Positions 1-5,659 of a stretch of 7,663 bases of DNA are shown here, one piece after another (position 1 is the stretch's first letter; every line of letters starts with the position of its first letter). The notes under the pieces are model-generated. The model was not told where the DNA came from and did no database searches. It was given only the letters and a program-made list of their open reading frames with translations. A program made the translations under genes and the position numbers. This DNA is from Collimonas sp. UBA1456 (GTDB lineage: Bacteria > Pseudomonadota > Gammaproteobacteria > Burkholderiales > Burkholderiaceae_D). The DNA is taken from positions 4,423-12,085 of the forward strand of contig DCSW01000025.1 in NCBI GenBank assembly GCA_002325825.1, given 5' to 3'.

Positions 1-744
1 GCGGTTGTAGTCGGGGAACTTGCCTTCAACCAGCTTGGAAATCAATTCGATATCGGCGAACGACAGCTTGATCTGATTGTTGGCGATTTCTAGTTGAACC
101 GGCTCGTCCGTCTCTTCCAGCAGACGCTGCAATTCGATGATGGTCTTGCGCGGGATGATGACTTCCTGTCGCGCGAACTCCTGCTCGATGGCGACTTGGT
201 AAAACGCCAGGCGGTGGCCGTCAGTGGCGACTGCGATCACGTTCTTGCCATCGAGGACCAGCAGCAGGCCGTTCAGGTAATAGCGGATGTCTTGCTGGGC
301 CATCGAGAAATGGACCATGTTGAACAGGTGCTTCAGGGTCTTTTGCGGCAGCGCCACGGTGGCGTTATAGTGATCCGCCTGGGCGACTATCGGGAACCCT
401 TCGGCTGCCAGTGTTTGCAGCGTAAAATGGGACTTTCCGGATTGCACAGTCATGCGCTTGTTGCTGAGAGTCAGCGAGACATCACTGGTATCCGGCAACG
501 CGCGCAGAATATCCAACAGCTTACGTGCCGCGACCGTCGTAGCAGCCGCGTCACCGCCGCTGCCGACCTTGGCGTTGGTGGTGATTTGTACTTCGATGTC
601 GGTAGACAGGAACGAGACCTTTTCGCCTTCTTTGCGAATGAGGATATTGGCCAGAATCGGCAGTGTGTGCCGACGCTCGACAATACCGTTCACGATCTGC
701 AGTGGCCGGAGAAGTGTATCTCGGTTGGTTTTGACCAATTGCAT
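1..744 (-). CDS. dnaN: DNA polymerase III beta subunit (sliding clamp), 3' end outside window
   Basis: The minus-strand frame is open from an ATG at 744-742 to the window edge, giving 248 residues that begin MQLVKTNRDTLLRPLQIVNG. The usual family length is about 367 residues, so domains I and II are present and domain III lies outside. Clamp hallmarks seen in order are TLPILANILI, the segment VAARKLLDILRALP, SMAQQDIRYYLNGLLL, ATDGHRLAFY and SKLVEGKFPDYNR. The protein dimerises into a ring on DNA, tethers the replicative polymerase, and recruits other factors through its hydrophobic pocket. The start is supported by an AAGGA Shine-Dalgarno sequence seven bases upstream. The gene lies downstream of dnaA on the same strand, the common dnaA-dnaN order, but 291 bp away, so it may have its own promoter. 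No frameshift or stop is seen. Confidence 0.97.
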   Translation of the reverse strand, partial: MQLVKTNRDTLLRPLQIVNGIVERRHTLPILANILIRKEGEKVSFLSTDIEVQITTNAKVGSGGDAAATTVAARKLLDILRALPDTSDVSLTLSNKRMTVQSGKSHFTLQTLAAEGFPIVAQADHYNATVALPQKTLKHLFNMVHFSMAQQDIRYYLNGLLLVLDGKNVIAVATDGHRLAFYQVAIEQEFARQEVIIPRKTIIELQRLLEETDEPVQLEIANNQIKLSFADIELISKLVEGKFPDYNR

Positions 745-751
745 AGCTATA

Positions 752-756
752 TCCTT
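752..756 (-). promoter_or_regulatory. Ribosome binding site of dnaN
   Basis: On the minus strand this reads AAGGA, with seven bases before the ATG at 744-742. It is one of the clearest Shine-Dalgarno sites in the window and fixes the dnaN start. Confidence 0.8.
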
Positions 757-996
757 ATTATTTAAAATATAAATATTGTGGCTTACTTGAATGCATCATC
801 CATTAGTTCTTACGACGCGCCTAGTACTTTTCCGTAGCTTATAAATGTAACTGAAGTCGGGCCGTTACAACTCACAACGCATCCTAAATCTGCGTTTGTT
901 TTCGCGCTTTTTTTGTCATTCCAGTTTTCCCAGATTTCACAAAAGCGACAAAAAGACCGCACTTAACGGCTGCCTTAAAAATTGTTAGGCAAAAAC

Positions 997-1005
997 GTAT
1001 CCACA
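997..1005 (+). promoter_or_regulatory. DnaA-box-like site between dnaA and dnaN
   Basis: GTATCCACA differs from the consensus box TTATCCACA only at the first base. It lies 31 bp beyond the dnaA stop codon, in the dnaA-dnaN gap. A real site could let DnaA act on dnaN expression or add to an extended origin, but one near-match can occur by chance. Confidence 0.35.
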
Positions 1006-1035
1006 GGCCAGAAGACAAATTCGCGATCTCGAAAA

Positions 1036-2457
1036 TTAACCCTTCAGGGTTTGTTCCAGGACGTGCAACTGGTGGTTGCATTCCGGATTCTTGGTGCGAT
1101 CGGCGGCGATCTTGCGGACCGCATACAGTACCGTGGTGTGATCGCGGCCGCCGAACAATTCGCCGATTTCCGGCAAACTTTTCTGGGTCAATTCCTTGGC
1201 CAGGTACATGGCGATTTGACGTGGCCTGGCGATATTCGCCGGCCGCTTTTTCGAGTACATATCGGCAACTTTTATATTGAAAAAGTCAGCTACGGTTTTT
1301 TGGATGTTATCGACCGAGATCTGACGGTTCTGCACCGACAGCAAATCTTTCAGTGCATCCTTGACAACATCGATGCTGATGTCTTTGCCGTGGAAACGAG
1401 AGTAAGCCAGGATTTTTCGCAACGCGCCCTCAAGCTCGCGGACGTTAGAACGTAAATGTTTAGCAACAAAAAACGCAACATCATCGGAGAAAGTAACGCC
1501 CTCAGATGCCGCTTTTTTAAGCAAAATTGCTACCCGCATTTCCAGTTCCGGCGGTTCAATCGCCACCGTCAGGCCGGAATCAAAACGTGAAATCAGGCGA
1601 TCATCCATGCCGGTGATTTCTTTCGGATAGGTATCGCTGGTGATGATAATTTGTTTCTTTTCGGCGATTAATGCCTCGAACGCGTAAAAGAATTCTTCCT
1701 GCGTCCGACTCTTGCCGCCGAAGAACTGGATGTCGTCAATCAGCAACAGATCGAGCGAATGGTAATAACGCTTAAAATCGTCGAAACCCTTGCGTTGATA
1801 AGCAGTCACTACGTCGCGAACGTACTGCTCTGCATGGATGTAGCGAATCTTCGAGTTCGGATTGTCAGCCAGCAGCTGGTTGCCGATGGCGTGGATCAAG
1901 TGGGTTTTACCGAGGCCGACACCGCCATACAGGAACAACGGGTTGTACGAAATGCCAGGATTATTGGCCACCTGGATCGCTGCCGCACGGGCCAATTGGT
2001 TAGCCTTACCGGTGACGAAGCTGTCGAAACTGAGCGCGGTATTGATACGCGACTGGTCGCGGCGAGCGCTGACGATGCTGTTTTCAGTCTGCACTTCCGG
2101 CAAGCGATCGAAGTTGCTGTTGCTATAACTGCCGCCGGCAGCCGACGACGATTGCGCGCCCGATTGCTCGCTATGATTTACAGCGGCGACCGGCATAATG
2201 GAGACCGATGCGGATTTACGCGGATCGAGCACAAACACCACCTCGATCGGCGCTTCCCAATATTGGTGCGCGAGTGTGGTGATGCGGCTGCCGAACTGCG
2301 TTCTGACCCAGTCCAGCTTGAAGCGATTCGGCGCAGCGATGCGCAGGCGTCCGTCTTCGTAATCGAGTGGCACCAGTGGTTTTATCCACGCGCTAAATTG
2401 CTGAGACGTCAACTCCTGCTCCAACTGGGTAGAGCAACTCTGCCAGAAATTTTCCAT
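1036..2457 (-). CDS. dnaA: Chromosomal replication initiator protein DnaA
   Basis: This 473-residue protein is full length for the family. It binds DnaA boxes, oligomerises with ATP and opens the origin, then helps load the replicative helicase. Domain I (about 1-80) starts [17 protein letters not shown] low-complexity Ser/Gly/Ala linker follows (about 90-135). The AAA+ core has Walker [10 protein letters not shown] (178-186), Walker B LLLIDDIQ (237-244), the arginine-finger segment ISRFDSGL (289-296) and a sensor II region [10 protein letters not shown] (337-346). Domain IV carries the DnaA signature [15 protein letters not shown] (436-450), whose helix-turn-helix reads the box. The ATG at 2457-2455 is chosen because domain I begins there, although the Shine-Dalgarno sequence is weak. 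The gene diverges from rpmH, and dnaN follows it. A one-mismatch box (TTATCCACG, 2382-2390) lies inside its 5' end, where it encodes WIK. Confidence 0.99.
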   Translation of the reverse strand: MENFWQSCSTQLEQELTSQQFSAWIKPLVPLDYEDGRLRIAAPNRFKLDWVRTQFGSRITTLAHQYWEAPIEVVFVLDPRKSASVSIMPVAAVNHSEQSGAQSSSAAGGSYSNSNFDRLPEVQTENSIVSARRDQSRINTALSFDSFVTGKANQLARAAAIQVANNPGISYNPLFLYGGVGLGKTHLIHAIGNQLLADNPNSKIRYIHAEQYVRDVVTAYQRKGFDDFKRYYHSLDLLLIDDIQFFGGKSRTQEEFFYAFEALIAEKKQIIITSDTYPKEITGMDDRLISRFDSGLTVAIEPPELEMRVAILLKKAASEGVTFSDDVAFFVAKHLRSNVRELEGALRKILAYSRFHGKDISIDVVKDALKDLLSVQNRQISVDNIQKTVADFFNIKVADMYSKKRPANIARPRQIAMYLAKELTQKSLPEIGELFGGRDHTTVLYAVRKIAADRTKNPECNHQLHVLEQTLKG

Positions 2458-2531
2458 GAATCGTTCTAAATGAAAGTGTGCGGGATGAGGTTCTTTACGC
2501 CATAGCTTGGTTTTTTATTGCACGCGGTTTT

Positions 2532-2551
2532 AGTAGTGAATATTCGCTACT
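2532..2551. repeat. 20-bp near-perfect palindrome upstream of dnaA
   Basis: The arms are AGTAG-T-GAAT and ATTC-G-CTACT, with nine of ten base pairs complementary and no spacer. Such symmetry fits a homodimeric DNA-binding protein better than an RNA hairpin, because there is no loop. It lies about 75-95 bases upstream of the dnaA start codon and just downstream of a -10-like TATACT on the minus strand, where a repressor could act. The binding protein is unknown. Confidence 0.5.
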
Positions 2552-2555
2552 GTGC

Positions 2556-2561
2556 AGTATA
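2556..2561 (-). promoter_or_regulatory. Possible -10 element of a dnaA promoter
   Basis: On the minus strand this reads TATACT (five of six matches to TATAAT), preceded by an AT-rich TTTA. At a 16-18 bp spacing the only -35 candidates are poor (for example GTGTGG), so the call rests on the -10 alone. Transcription would start near 2549, inside the palindrome 2532-2551, giving a leader of about 90 bases. The perfect DnaA box at 2616-2624 would sit about 55 bp upstream of the -10, where it could mediate the autoregulation known for dnaA in other bacteria. Confidence 0.3.
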
Positions 2562-2615
2562 TAAACTGGCGAGCGTGCCACACATATGCCACTATTCTAC
2601 CCTTGCCGATGCAAG

Positions 2616-2624
2616 TTATCCACA
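2616..2624 (+). promoter_or_regulatory. Perfect DnaA box
   Basis: TTATCCACA matches the strong consensus box at all nine positions. It lies in the dnaA-rpmH gap, upstream of both genes, so it could serve origin firing, dnaA autoregulation or both. Confidence 0.75.
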
Positions 2625-2686
2625 GGCGCAGCCATTTATGCATGCGGACAAAGTAAAACGTCTTGGCGTAGAAGACCACCGAGTAA

Positions 2687-2716
2687 TTGACAAGAAGGCA
2701 TAAAATACGTTAAAAT
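2687..2716 (+). promoter_or_regulatory. Sigma70 promoter for rpmH and the downstream block
   Basis: A perfect -35 TTGACA (2687-2692) is followed after 18 bases by TAAAAT (2711-2716), five of six matches to the -10 consensus. The -10 belongs to a tandem pair of TAAAATAC motifs at 2701-2708 and 2711-2718. Transcription would begin near 2723-2724, leaving a leader of about 158 bases before rpmH. A strong promoter fits the high demand for L34. The start of the AT-rich stretch overlaps it, so transcription could influence origin opening. Confidence 0.6.
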
Positions 2717-2881
2717 ACAAGTTTAACTGTCCGCTAAAATTCCAGTTTGCACGTTGATTGAAATCTGTGGTTATCACGAATCCGTTGTTTGGATGGCGTG
2801 GCAGCCAGGTAGAGAAAGAGTAGAAACCCGGTGCTCTGGGTGTGATGATCCGATTTATTTTTGCTGATTAGCGAGACCAAC

Positions 2882-3016
2882 ATGAAACGTACTTACCAAC
2901 CTTCCGTCGTGCGCCGTAAGCGTACTCACGGTTTCCGCGCGCGTATGGCAACCCGCAGTGGCCGAGCTGTGCTGAATGCACGCCGCGCTAAAGGCCGCAG
3001 GCGTCTAGCGGTTTAA
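2882..3016 (+). CDS. rpmH: 50S ribosomal protein L34
   Basis: This 44-residue, very basic protein, [20 protein letters not shown] at its start and ending [11 protein letters not shown], matches the family length and its almost invariant pattern ([32 protein letters not shown]). It is a component of the large ribosomal subunit that binds 23S rRNA. The ATG at 2882-2884 is the only sensible start; the upstream GCGAG (2871-2875) is a weak Shine-Dalgarno. It is the first gene after the 2687-2716 promoter and is followed 31 bp later by rnpA, the classic rpmH-rnpA pair. It is too small to appear in a length-filtered ORF list. Confidence 0.99.
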   Translation: MKRTYQPSVVRRKRTHGFRARMATRSGRAVLNARRAKGRRRLAV

Positions 3017-3047
3017 TCTCAAGCGGGATGCAAATAGCGTTGCTTGT

Positions 3048-3452
3048 GTGACACAAAATACAGACTGCCGTTCGCAGAACTGCGCCAAAAATTTCTCACG
3101 TGAACGGCGCATCGTTAAAACGGATAAATTTTCATCCGTTTTAACGATGCGCCCCATCTACAGAACTGCGCACTTCGTTTTGTACACCCGACGTAACGCA
3201 TTGTCGCATGCCCGTCTTGGCGTGGTGGCGGCAAAACGGCTAGCGCCGCGCGCTGTTACGCGTAACACGGTGAAACGGGTTACGCGTGAGTTTTTCCGTA
3301 TAACACCATTGCCGCCAATCGACTGCATTGTGCGTTTATCGAAACCGGTAAACATCAGGGCAGGCCCGGCTACCACCACGCGCTTGAAGCAGGAGCTGCG
3401 CAACGAGTTGACGCAGCTGTTCTCGTCGCAACGTCTGCCCGCCGGTGCGTAA
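3048..3452 (+). CDS. rnpA: Ribonuclease P protein component
   Basis: This 134-residue basic protein supports the catalytic RNase P RNA in removing the 5' leader of pre-tRNAs. Seen in order are FSRERRIVKTDKFSSV (16-31), the aromatic strand YRTAHFVLYTRR (38-49), ARLGVVAAKR (55-64) and the RNR signature RNTVKRVTREFFR (72-84), which contacts the RNA. The GTG at 3048-3050 is chosen because the next in-frame ATG (3150) would remove the conserved N-terminal segment, and no ATG or TTG lies in frame just upstream. This GTG overlaps, as GTGA, the stop of a seven-codon frame starting at 3028, so translational coupling is possible; no good Shine-Dalgarno lies at the usual distance. A perfect 20-bp inverted repeat falls in codons 20-36. 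The residues there (VLTM) may be less typical than the flanks. Confidence 0.95.
   Translation: MTQNTDCRSQNCAKNFSRERRIVKTDKFSSVLTMRPIYRTAHFVLYTRRNALSHARLGVVAAKRLAPRAVTRNTVKRVTREFFRITPLPPIDCIVRLSKPVNIRAGPATTTRLKQELRNELTQLFSSQRLPAGA
3106..3153. repeat. Perfect 20-bp inverted repeat inside rnpA
   Basis: The left arm 3106-3125 (GGCGCATCGTT...GGAT) and right arm 3134-3153 are exactly complementary over 20 bp, with an eight-base loop AAATTTTC. The RNA would form a long hairpin 58 bases after the rnpA GTG. No T-run follows on either strand, so it is not a standard rho-independent terminator. It is unusual for such an arm pair to lie wholly within a conserved coding region. Possible roles are limiting rnpA translation relative to rpmH, an RNase III cleavage site, or a relic of template-switch mutation. 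Confidence 0.95.
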
Positions 3453-3584
3453 TTTGGACTGGTATCGGTCAGTATGCTTCGTTCATCTCACAGCGGCAAT
3501 GACAATCGGCTGCAGTCAGACTATCACTGCCAATTGCCAATACGAACTGAAGCGGTGCCGGATGAAAAAGGGAGAAAAGCTGTC

Positions 3585-3884
3585 ATGAAAATGACTCTAC
3601 TGTTCTTATTGCGACTCTATAAAATTGGCATCAGCCCGTTTCTAGGACAGAATTGCCGTCTTTATCCAAGCTGTTCCGATTACGCAACCGAAGCAATCCG
3701 CACGTATGGCGCCCTCAAGGGCAGTATGCTGGCTGGTCGTCGTCTGTGCAAATGCCATCCCTGGCATGCCGGTGGCGTTGATCCTGTGCCGCCGCATCAG
3801 TCATCGCAGTTATCCACACCCACCTTTGCAATTACTTCCGCATCGCCCCCCGATCGTGCTATTGCAGCCATTCCTAAATTATAA
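3585..3884 (+). CDS. yidD: Membrane protein insertion efficiency factor YidD
   Basis: This 99-residue protein is of the small YidD family, which associates with the inner membrane and helps YidC insert proteins. The N-terminal amphipathic segment MKMTLLFLLRLYKIGISPFL is followed by the family core: QNCRLYPSCSDYA with C24 and C30, YGALKGSMLAGRRL, then CKCHPWHAGG-DPVP with C55 and C57. The ATG at 3585 is preferred over the in-frame ATG at 3474 because family homology begins here and a GGGAG (3570-3574) lies ten bases upstream. The tail after DPVP (about 30 residues, Ser/Thr/Pro/Ala rich) is variable in the family. It follows rnpA by 132 bp and precedes yidC by 12 bp, the usual order rpmH-rnpA-yidD-yidC. 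A perfect DnaA box lies in its 3' part. Confidence 0.93.
   Translation: MKMTLLFLLRLYKIGISPFLGQNCRLYPSCSDYATEAIRTYGALKGSMLAGRRLCKCHPWHAGGVDPVPPHQSSQLSTPTFAITSASPPDRAIAAIPKL
3810..3818 (+). promoter_or_regulatory. Perfect DnaA-box sequence within yidD
   Basis: TTATCCACA at all nine positions, inside the variable 3' part of yidD, about 1.2 kb from the box in the dnaA-rpmH gap and in the same orientation. It might bind DnaA as part of an extended cluster or as a titration site, but a single nine-base match can be coincidental. Confidence 0.4.
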
Positions 3885-3896
3885 ATAAATACTCTT

Positions 3897-5543
3897 ATGG
3901 ATATAAAACGTACCGTTCTGTGGGTTGTATTTTCGGTTTCTCTATTGTTCCTTTGGGACAAATGGCAGCTCCATAACGGCCAACCGTCGCTATTCTTTTC
4001 TAGCACCAACCATACAGTTTCTGTTGACGCAGGTCCTGCAAACGTAGACGCCAGCATCGACACCGACATGCCGCAAGTTTCAGCAACAGCCGTCGGCGCA
4101 AATGCCGTGTCAGCTGTCGGCGCCAAAGGCGAAATCATCACCATCACTACCAACGTCGTCAAAGCCGACATCGACACCATAGGCGGCGAACTGAAACGCC
4201 TGGAATTGCTGACGCAAAAGGATACGGTCGACCCGACCAAAAACCTGGTACTGTTCGATTCCAGCTCAACCCGCACCTATCTAGCTGAAACCGGCCTGAT
4301 CGGCGGTCCATTCCCTAACCATAAGTCGCCGTTCACGGCATTGCCTGGCCAGCGCACGCTAGAAAATGGCAACCATGTGCAACTGGTGCTGGAATCGACC
4401 GAAGGGGGCGTCAAGCTGACCAAGACGTTCACCTTCACGCGCGGTGACTATACGATAGACGTCAAGCACACCGTGACCAACGATACTGGTGCGCCAATCT
4501 CGCCTTCGTTGTACCTGCAATTAGTGCGTGACGGCAATGCGCCAGCTGGCGAACAACGTTTCGTGCATACATTTACCGGCGTATCGATTTATACCGAAGC
4601 CGACAAGTTCCAGAAATTTACCTTCGAGAACATCGAAAAGGGTAATGCCGAGCACGCATTCAAGGCTGATAATGGTTGGTTTGCGCTGATGCAGCATTAT
4701 TTTGTCTCGGCGTTTATCCCACAAGATAAGGCGCCGCGCGAAATCTTCACTAAGAAACTGGCCACCAACCTGTATGCGGTGGGCAATATTCTGCCGCTGG
4801 GCACGATTGCGCCGGGTGCCAGCACCACAATGGATGCACGCCTGTTCTCCGGTCCGGAAGAAACCGCAGTCCTGGAAAAACTCTCGCCAGGCCTGACCTT
4901 GGTCAAGGATTATGGCTGGCAGAAAATCATCGCCGAGCCGATTTTCTGGCTGATGACGCAAATCTACAAAGCACTGGGCAACTGGGGCTGGACCATCATC
5001 TGCTTAACGATTCTGATCAAGCTGGCGTTCTTCCCATTGTCGGCAGCGAGCTATCGCAGCATGGCCAAGATGAAGCTGGTGACGCCGAAGATGACTTCGA
5101 TCCGCGAGCGTTACAAGTCCGAACCGAAAAAGATGAACCAGGCGATGATGGAGCTGTACAAGACCGAGAAGATCAACCCGCTCGGCGGCTGTCTGCCGAT
5201 CTTGATTCAGATCCCGGTATTCTTGTCGCTGTACTCGGTATTGCTAGCCAGCGTCGAATTTCGTAACGCATCGTGGCTCGGCTGGATTCACGATCTAGCA
5301 GCACCGGATCCGTTCTATATCCTGCCAATCGTGATGGCGATTTCAATGTTTATACAGACCAAATTGAATCCGACACCGCCAGACCCAATGCAAGCCAAGG
5401 TGATGATGTTCATGCCGCTGATTTTCTCGGTAATATTCTTCTTTTTCCCGTCCGGTCTGGTTTTGTACTGGGTCACCAACAACATTCTGTCGATTGGCCA
5501 GCAATGGGTGATCACTCGCAAGATGAGTGATGTCCAGGACTAA
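3897..5543 (+). CDS. yidC: Membrane protein insertase YidC (Oxa1 family)
   Basis: This 548-residue protein is full length for the Gram-negative type. It inserts and folds inner-membrane proteins alone or with SecYEG. TM1 (about 6-20, RTVLWVVFSVSLLFLW) is an uncleaved anchor, followed by a low-complexity linker and the large periplasmic P1 beta-sandwich (about 78-335). The conserved C-terminal module follows: TM2 (about 363-384) with K375 at the groove position held by an arginine in E. coli, a cytoplasmic helical hairpin (about 385-430), NPLGGCLPILIQIPVFLSLY leading into TM3, TM4 (about 471-487), then TM5 and TM6 (about 502-535) around FFFFPSGLVLYWVTNN. The C-terminal tail is short. The ATG at 3897 has no clear Shine-Dalgarno, so it probably depends on coupling to yidD 12 bp upstream. 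A terminator follows 23 bp after the stop. Confidence 0.98.
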   Translation: MDIKRTVLWVVFSVSLLFLWDKWQLHNGQPSLFFSSTNHTVSVDAGPANVDASIDTDMPQVSATAVGANAVSAVGAKGEIITITTNVVKADIDTIGGELKRLELLTQKDTVDPTKNLVLFDSSSTRTYLAETGLIGGPFPNHKSPFTALPGQRTLENGNHVQLVLESTEGGVKLTKTFTFTRGDYTIDVKHTVTNDTGAPISPSLYLQLVRDGNAPAGEQRFVHTFTGVSIYTEADKFQKFTFENIEKGNAEHAFKADNGWFALMQHYFVSAFIPQDKAPREIFTKKLATNLYAVGNILPLGTIAPGASTTMDARLFSGPEETAVLEKLSPGLTLVKDYGWQKIIAEPIFWLMTQIYKALGNWGWTIICLTILIKLAFFPLSAASYRSMAKMKLVTPKMTSIRERYKSEPKKMNQAMMELYKTEKINPLGGCLPILIQIPVFLSLYSVLLASVEFRNASWLGWIHDLAAPDPFYILPIVMAISMFIQTKLNPTPPDPMQAKVMMFMPLIFSVIFFFFPSGLVLYWVTNNILSIGQQWVITRKMSDVQD

Positions 5544-5566
5544 AACCGGATAGTTCAGCCTATCGT

Positions 5567-5603
5567 AAAAAAGCCCGTGAATCAACAATTCACGAGCTTT
5601 TTT
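5567..5603. terminator. Rho-independent terminator after yidC
   Basis: The stem pairs AAAAAAGC with GCTTTTTT and CGTGAAT with ATTCACG, with a single C/A mismatch between the two blocks and a five-base loop CAACA. The plus-strand transcript ends in six Us. It closes the rpmH-rnpA-yidD-yidC block. The A-run on the left arm makes it potentially bidirectional, but no gene points at it from the right. Confidence 0.92.
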
Positions 5604-5624
5604 GTTGACTGTTACTCAGTGCTG

Positions 5625-5653
5625 TTTCCATTTTTCAATAACATTCGTAGAAT
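5625..5653 (+). promoter_or_regulatory. Possible mnmE promoter very close to the start codon
   Basis: TTTCCA (5625-5630, four of six matches to TTGACA) lies 17 bases before TAGAAT (5648-5653, five of six matches to TATAAT). The expected transcription start falls at or next to the A of the mnmE ATG (5660), which would give a leaderless mRNA. No Shine-Dalgarno is seen before the ATG, which fits. An alternative -35 TTGACT (5605-5610) has no good -10 at normal spacing. A promoter here is expected because a terminator lies just upstream. Confidence 0.35.
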
Positions 5654-5659
5654 AATTTC

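Larger units (their letters stand above)
745..1035 (-). promoter_or_regulatory. dnaA-dnaN intergenic region, probable dnaN leader and promoter
   Basis: This 291-bp gap has no convincing gene; the small minus-strand frame at 884-1081 has no family features and runs into dnaA. An AT-rich tract at about 757-778, just upstream of the dnaN ribosome binding site, holds several -10-like hexamers on the minus strand (TATATT, TATTTT). A TTCAAG about 16 bases upstream of one of them is a weak -35, so the exact promoter cannot be named. Further upstream are an inverted pair TGTAAC/GTTACA (846-851 and 864-869) and a near-consensus DnaA box (997-1005). I see no rho-independent terminator after dnaA, so read-through from dnaA into dnaN is possible. 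Confidence 0.35.
2458..2881. other. dnaA-rpmH intergenic region, candidate oriC
   Basis: This 424-bp gap lies between divergent dnaA and rpmH, a position where many bacteria carry oriC. It contains one perfect DnaA box (2616-2624), a weaker two-mismatch one (TGTGGTTAT, 2766-2774), a 20-bp near-palindrome (2532-2551) and an AT-rich stretch at about 2684-2745 that could serve as an unwinding element. Genes on either side point away from it, consistent with leading-strand orientation on both arms. Few boxes are visible for a full origin, so boxes in the dnaA 5' end, the dnaA-dnaN gap or yidD might contribute. Calling it oriC is inference from position and motifs. No protein-coding gene is supported here; the 61-codon frame at 2518-2703 shows nothing recognisable. 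Confidence 0.55.

Noticed and set aside
94..765. 223-codon plus-strand open frame
   Set aside because: It lies opposite dnaN, which has clear clamp motifs; the antisense protein shows no family features.
906..958. TTTTTGTC...GACAAAAA inverted arms downstream of dnaA as a terminator
   Set aside because: The arms are AT-rich, only eight bases and separated by about 30 bases; this does not form a convincing terminator hairpin.
1759..2469. 236-codon plus-strand open frame (and another at 982-1455)
   Set aside because: Both are opposite dnaA and Arg/Gln-rich in the way antisense frames of conserved genes often are.
3106..3153. rnpA hairpin as a rho-independent terminator
   Set aside because: No T-run follows on either strand, and the rnpA coding region continues intact through it.
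3474..3584. N-terminal extension of yidD from the ATG at 3474
   Set aside because: The 37 extra residues are unlike any YidD start, while a Shine-Dalgarno and the family start coincide at 3585.
4521..4961. 146-codon minus-strand frame inside yidC (also 3797-4276, 5315-5588)
   Set aside because: Shadow frames of yidC and yidD without recognisable domains or ribosome binding sites.
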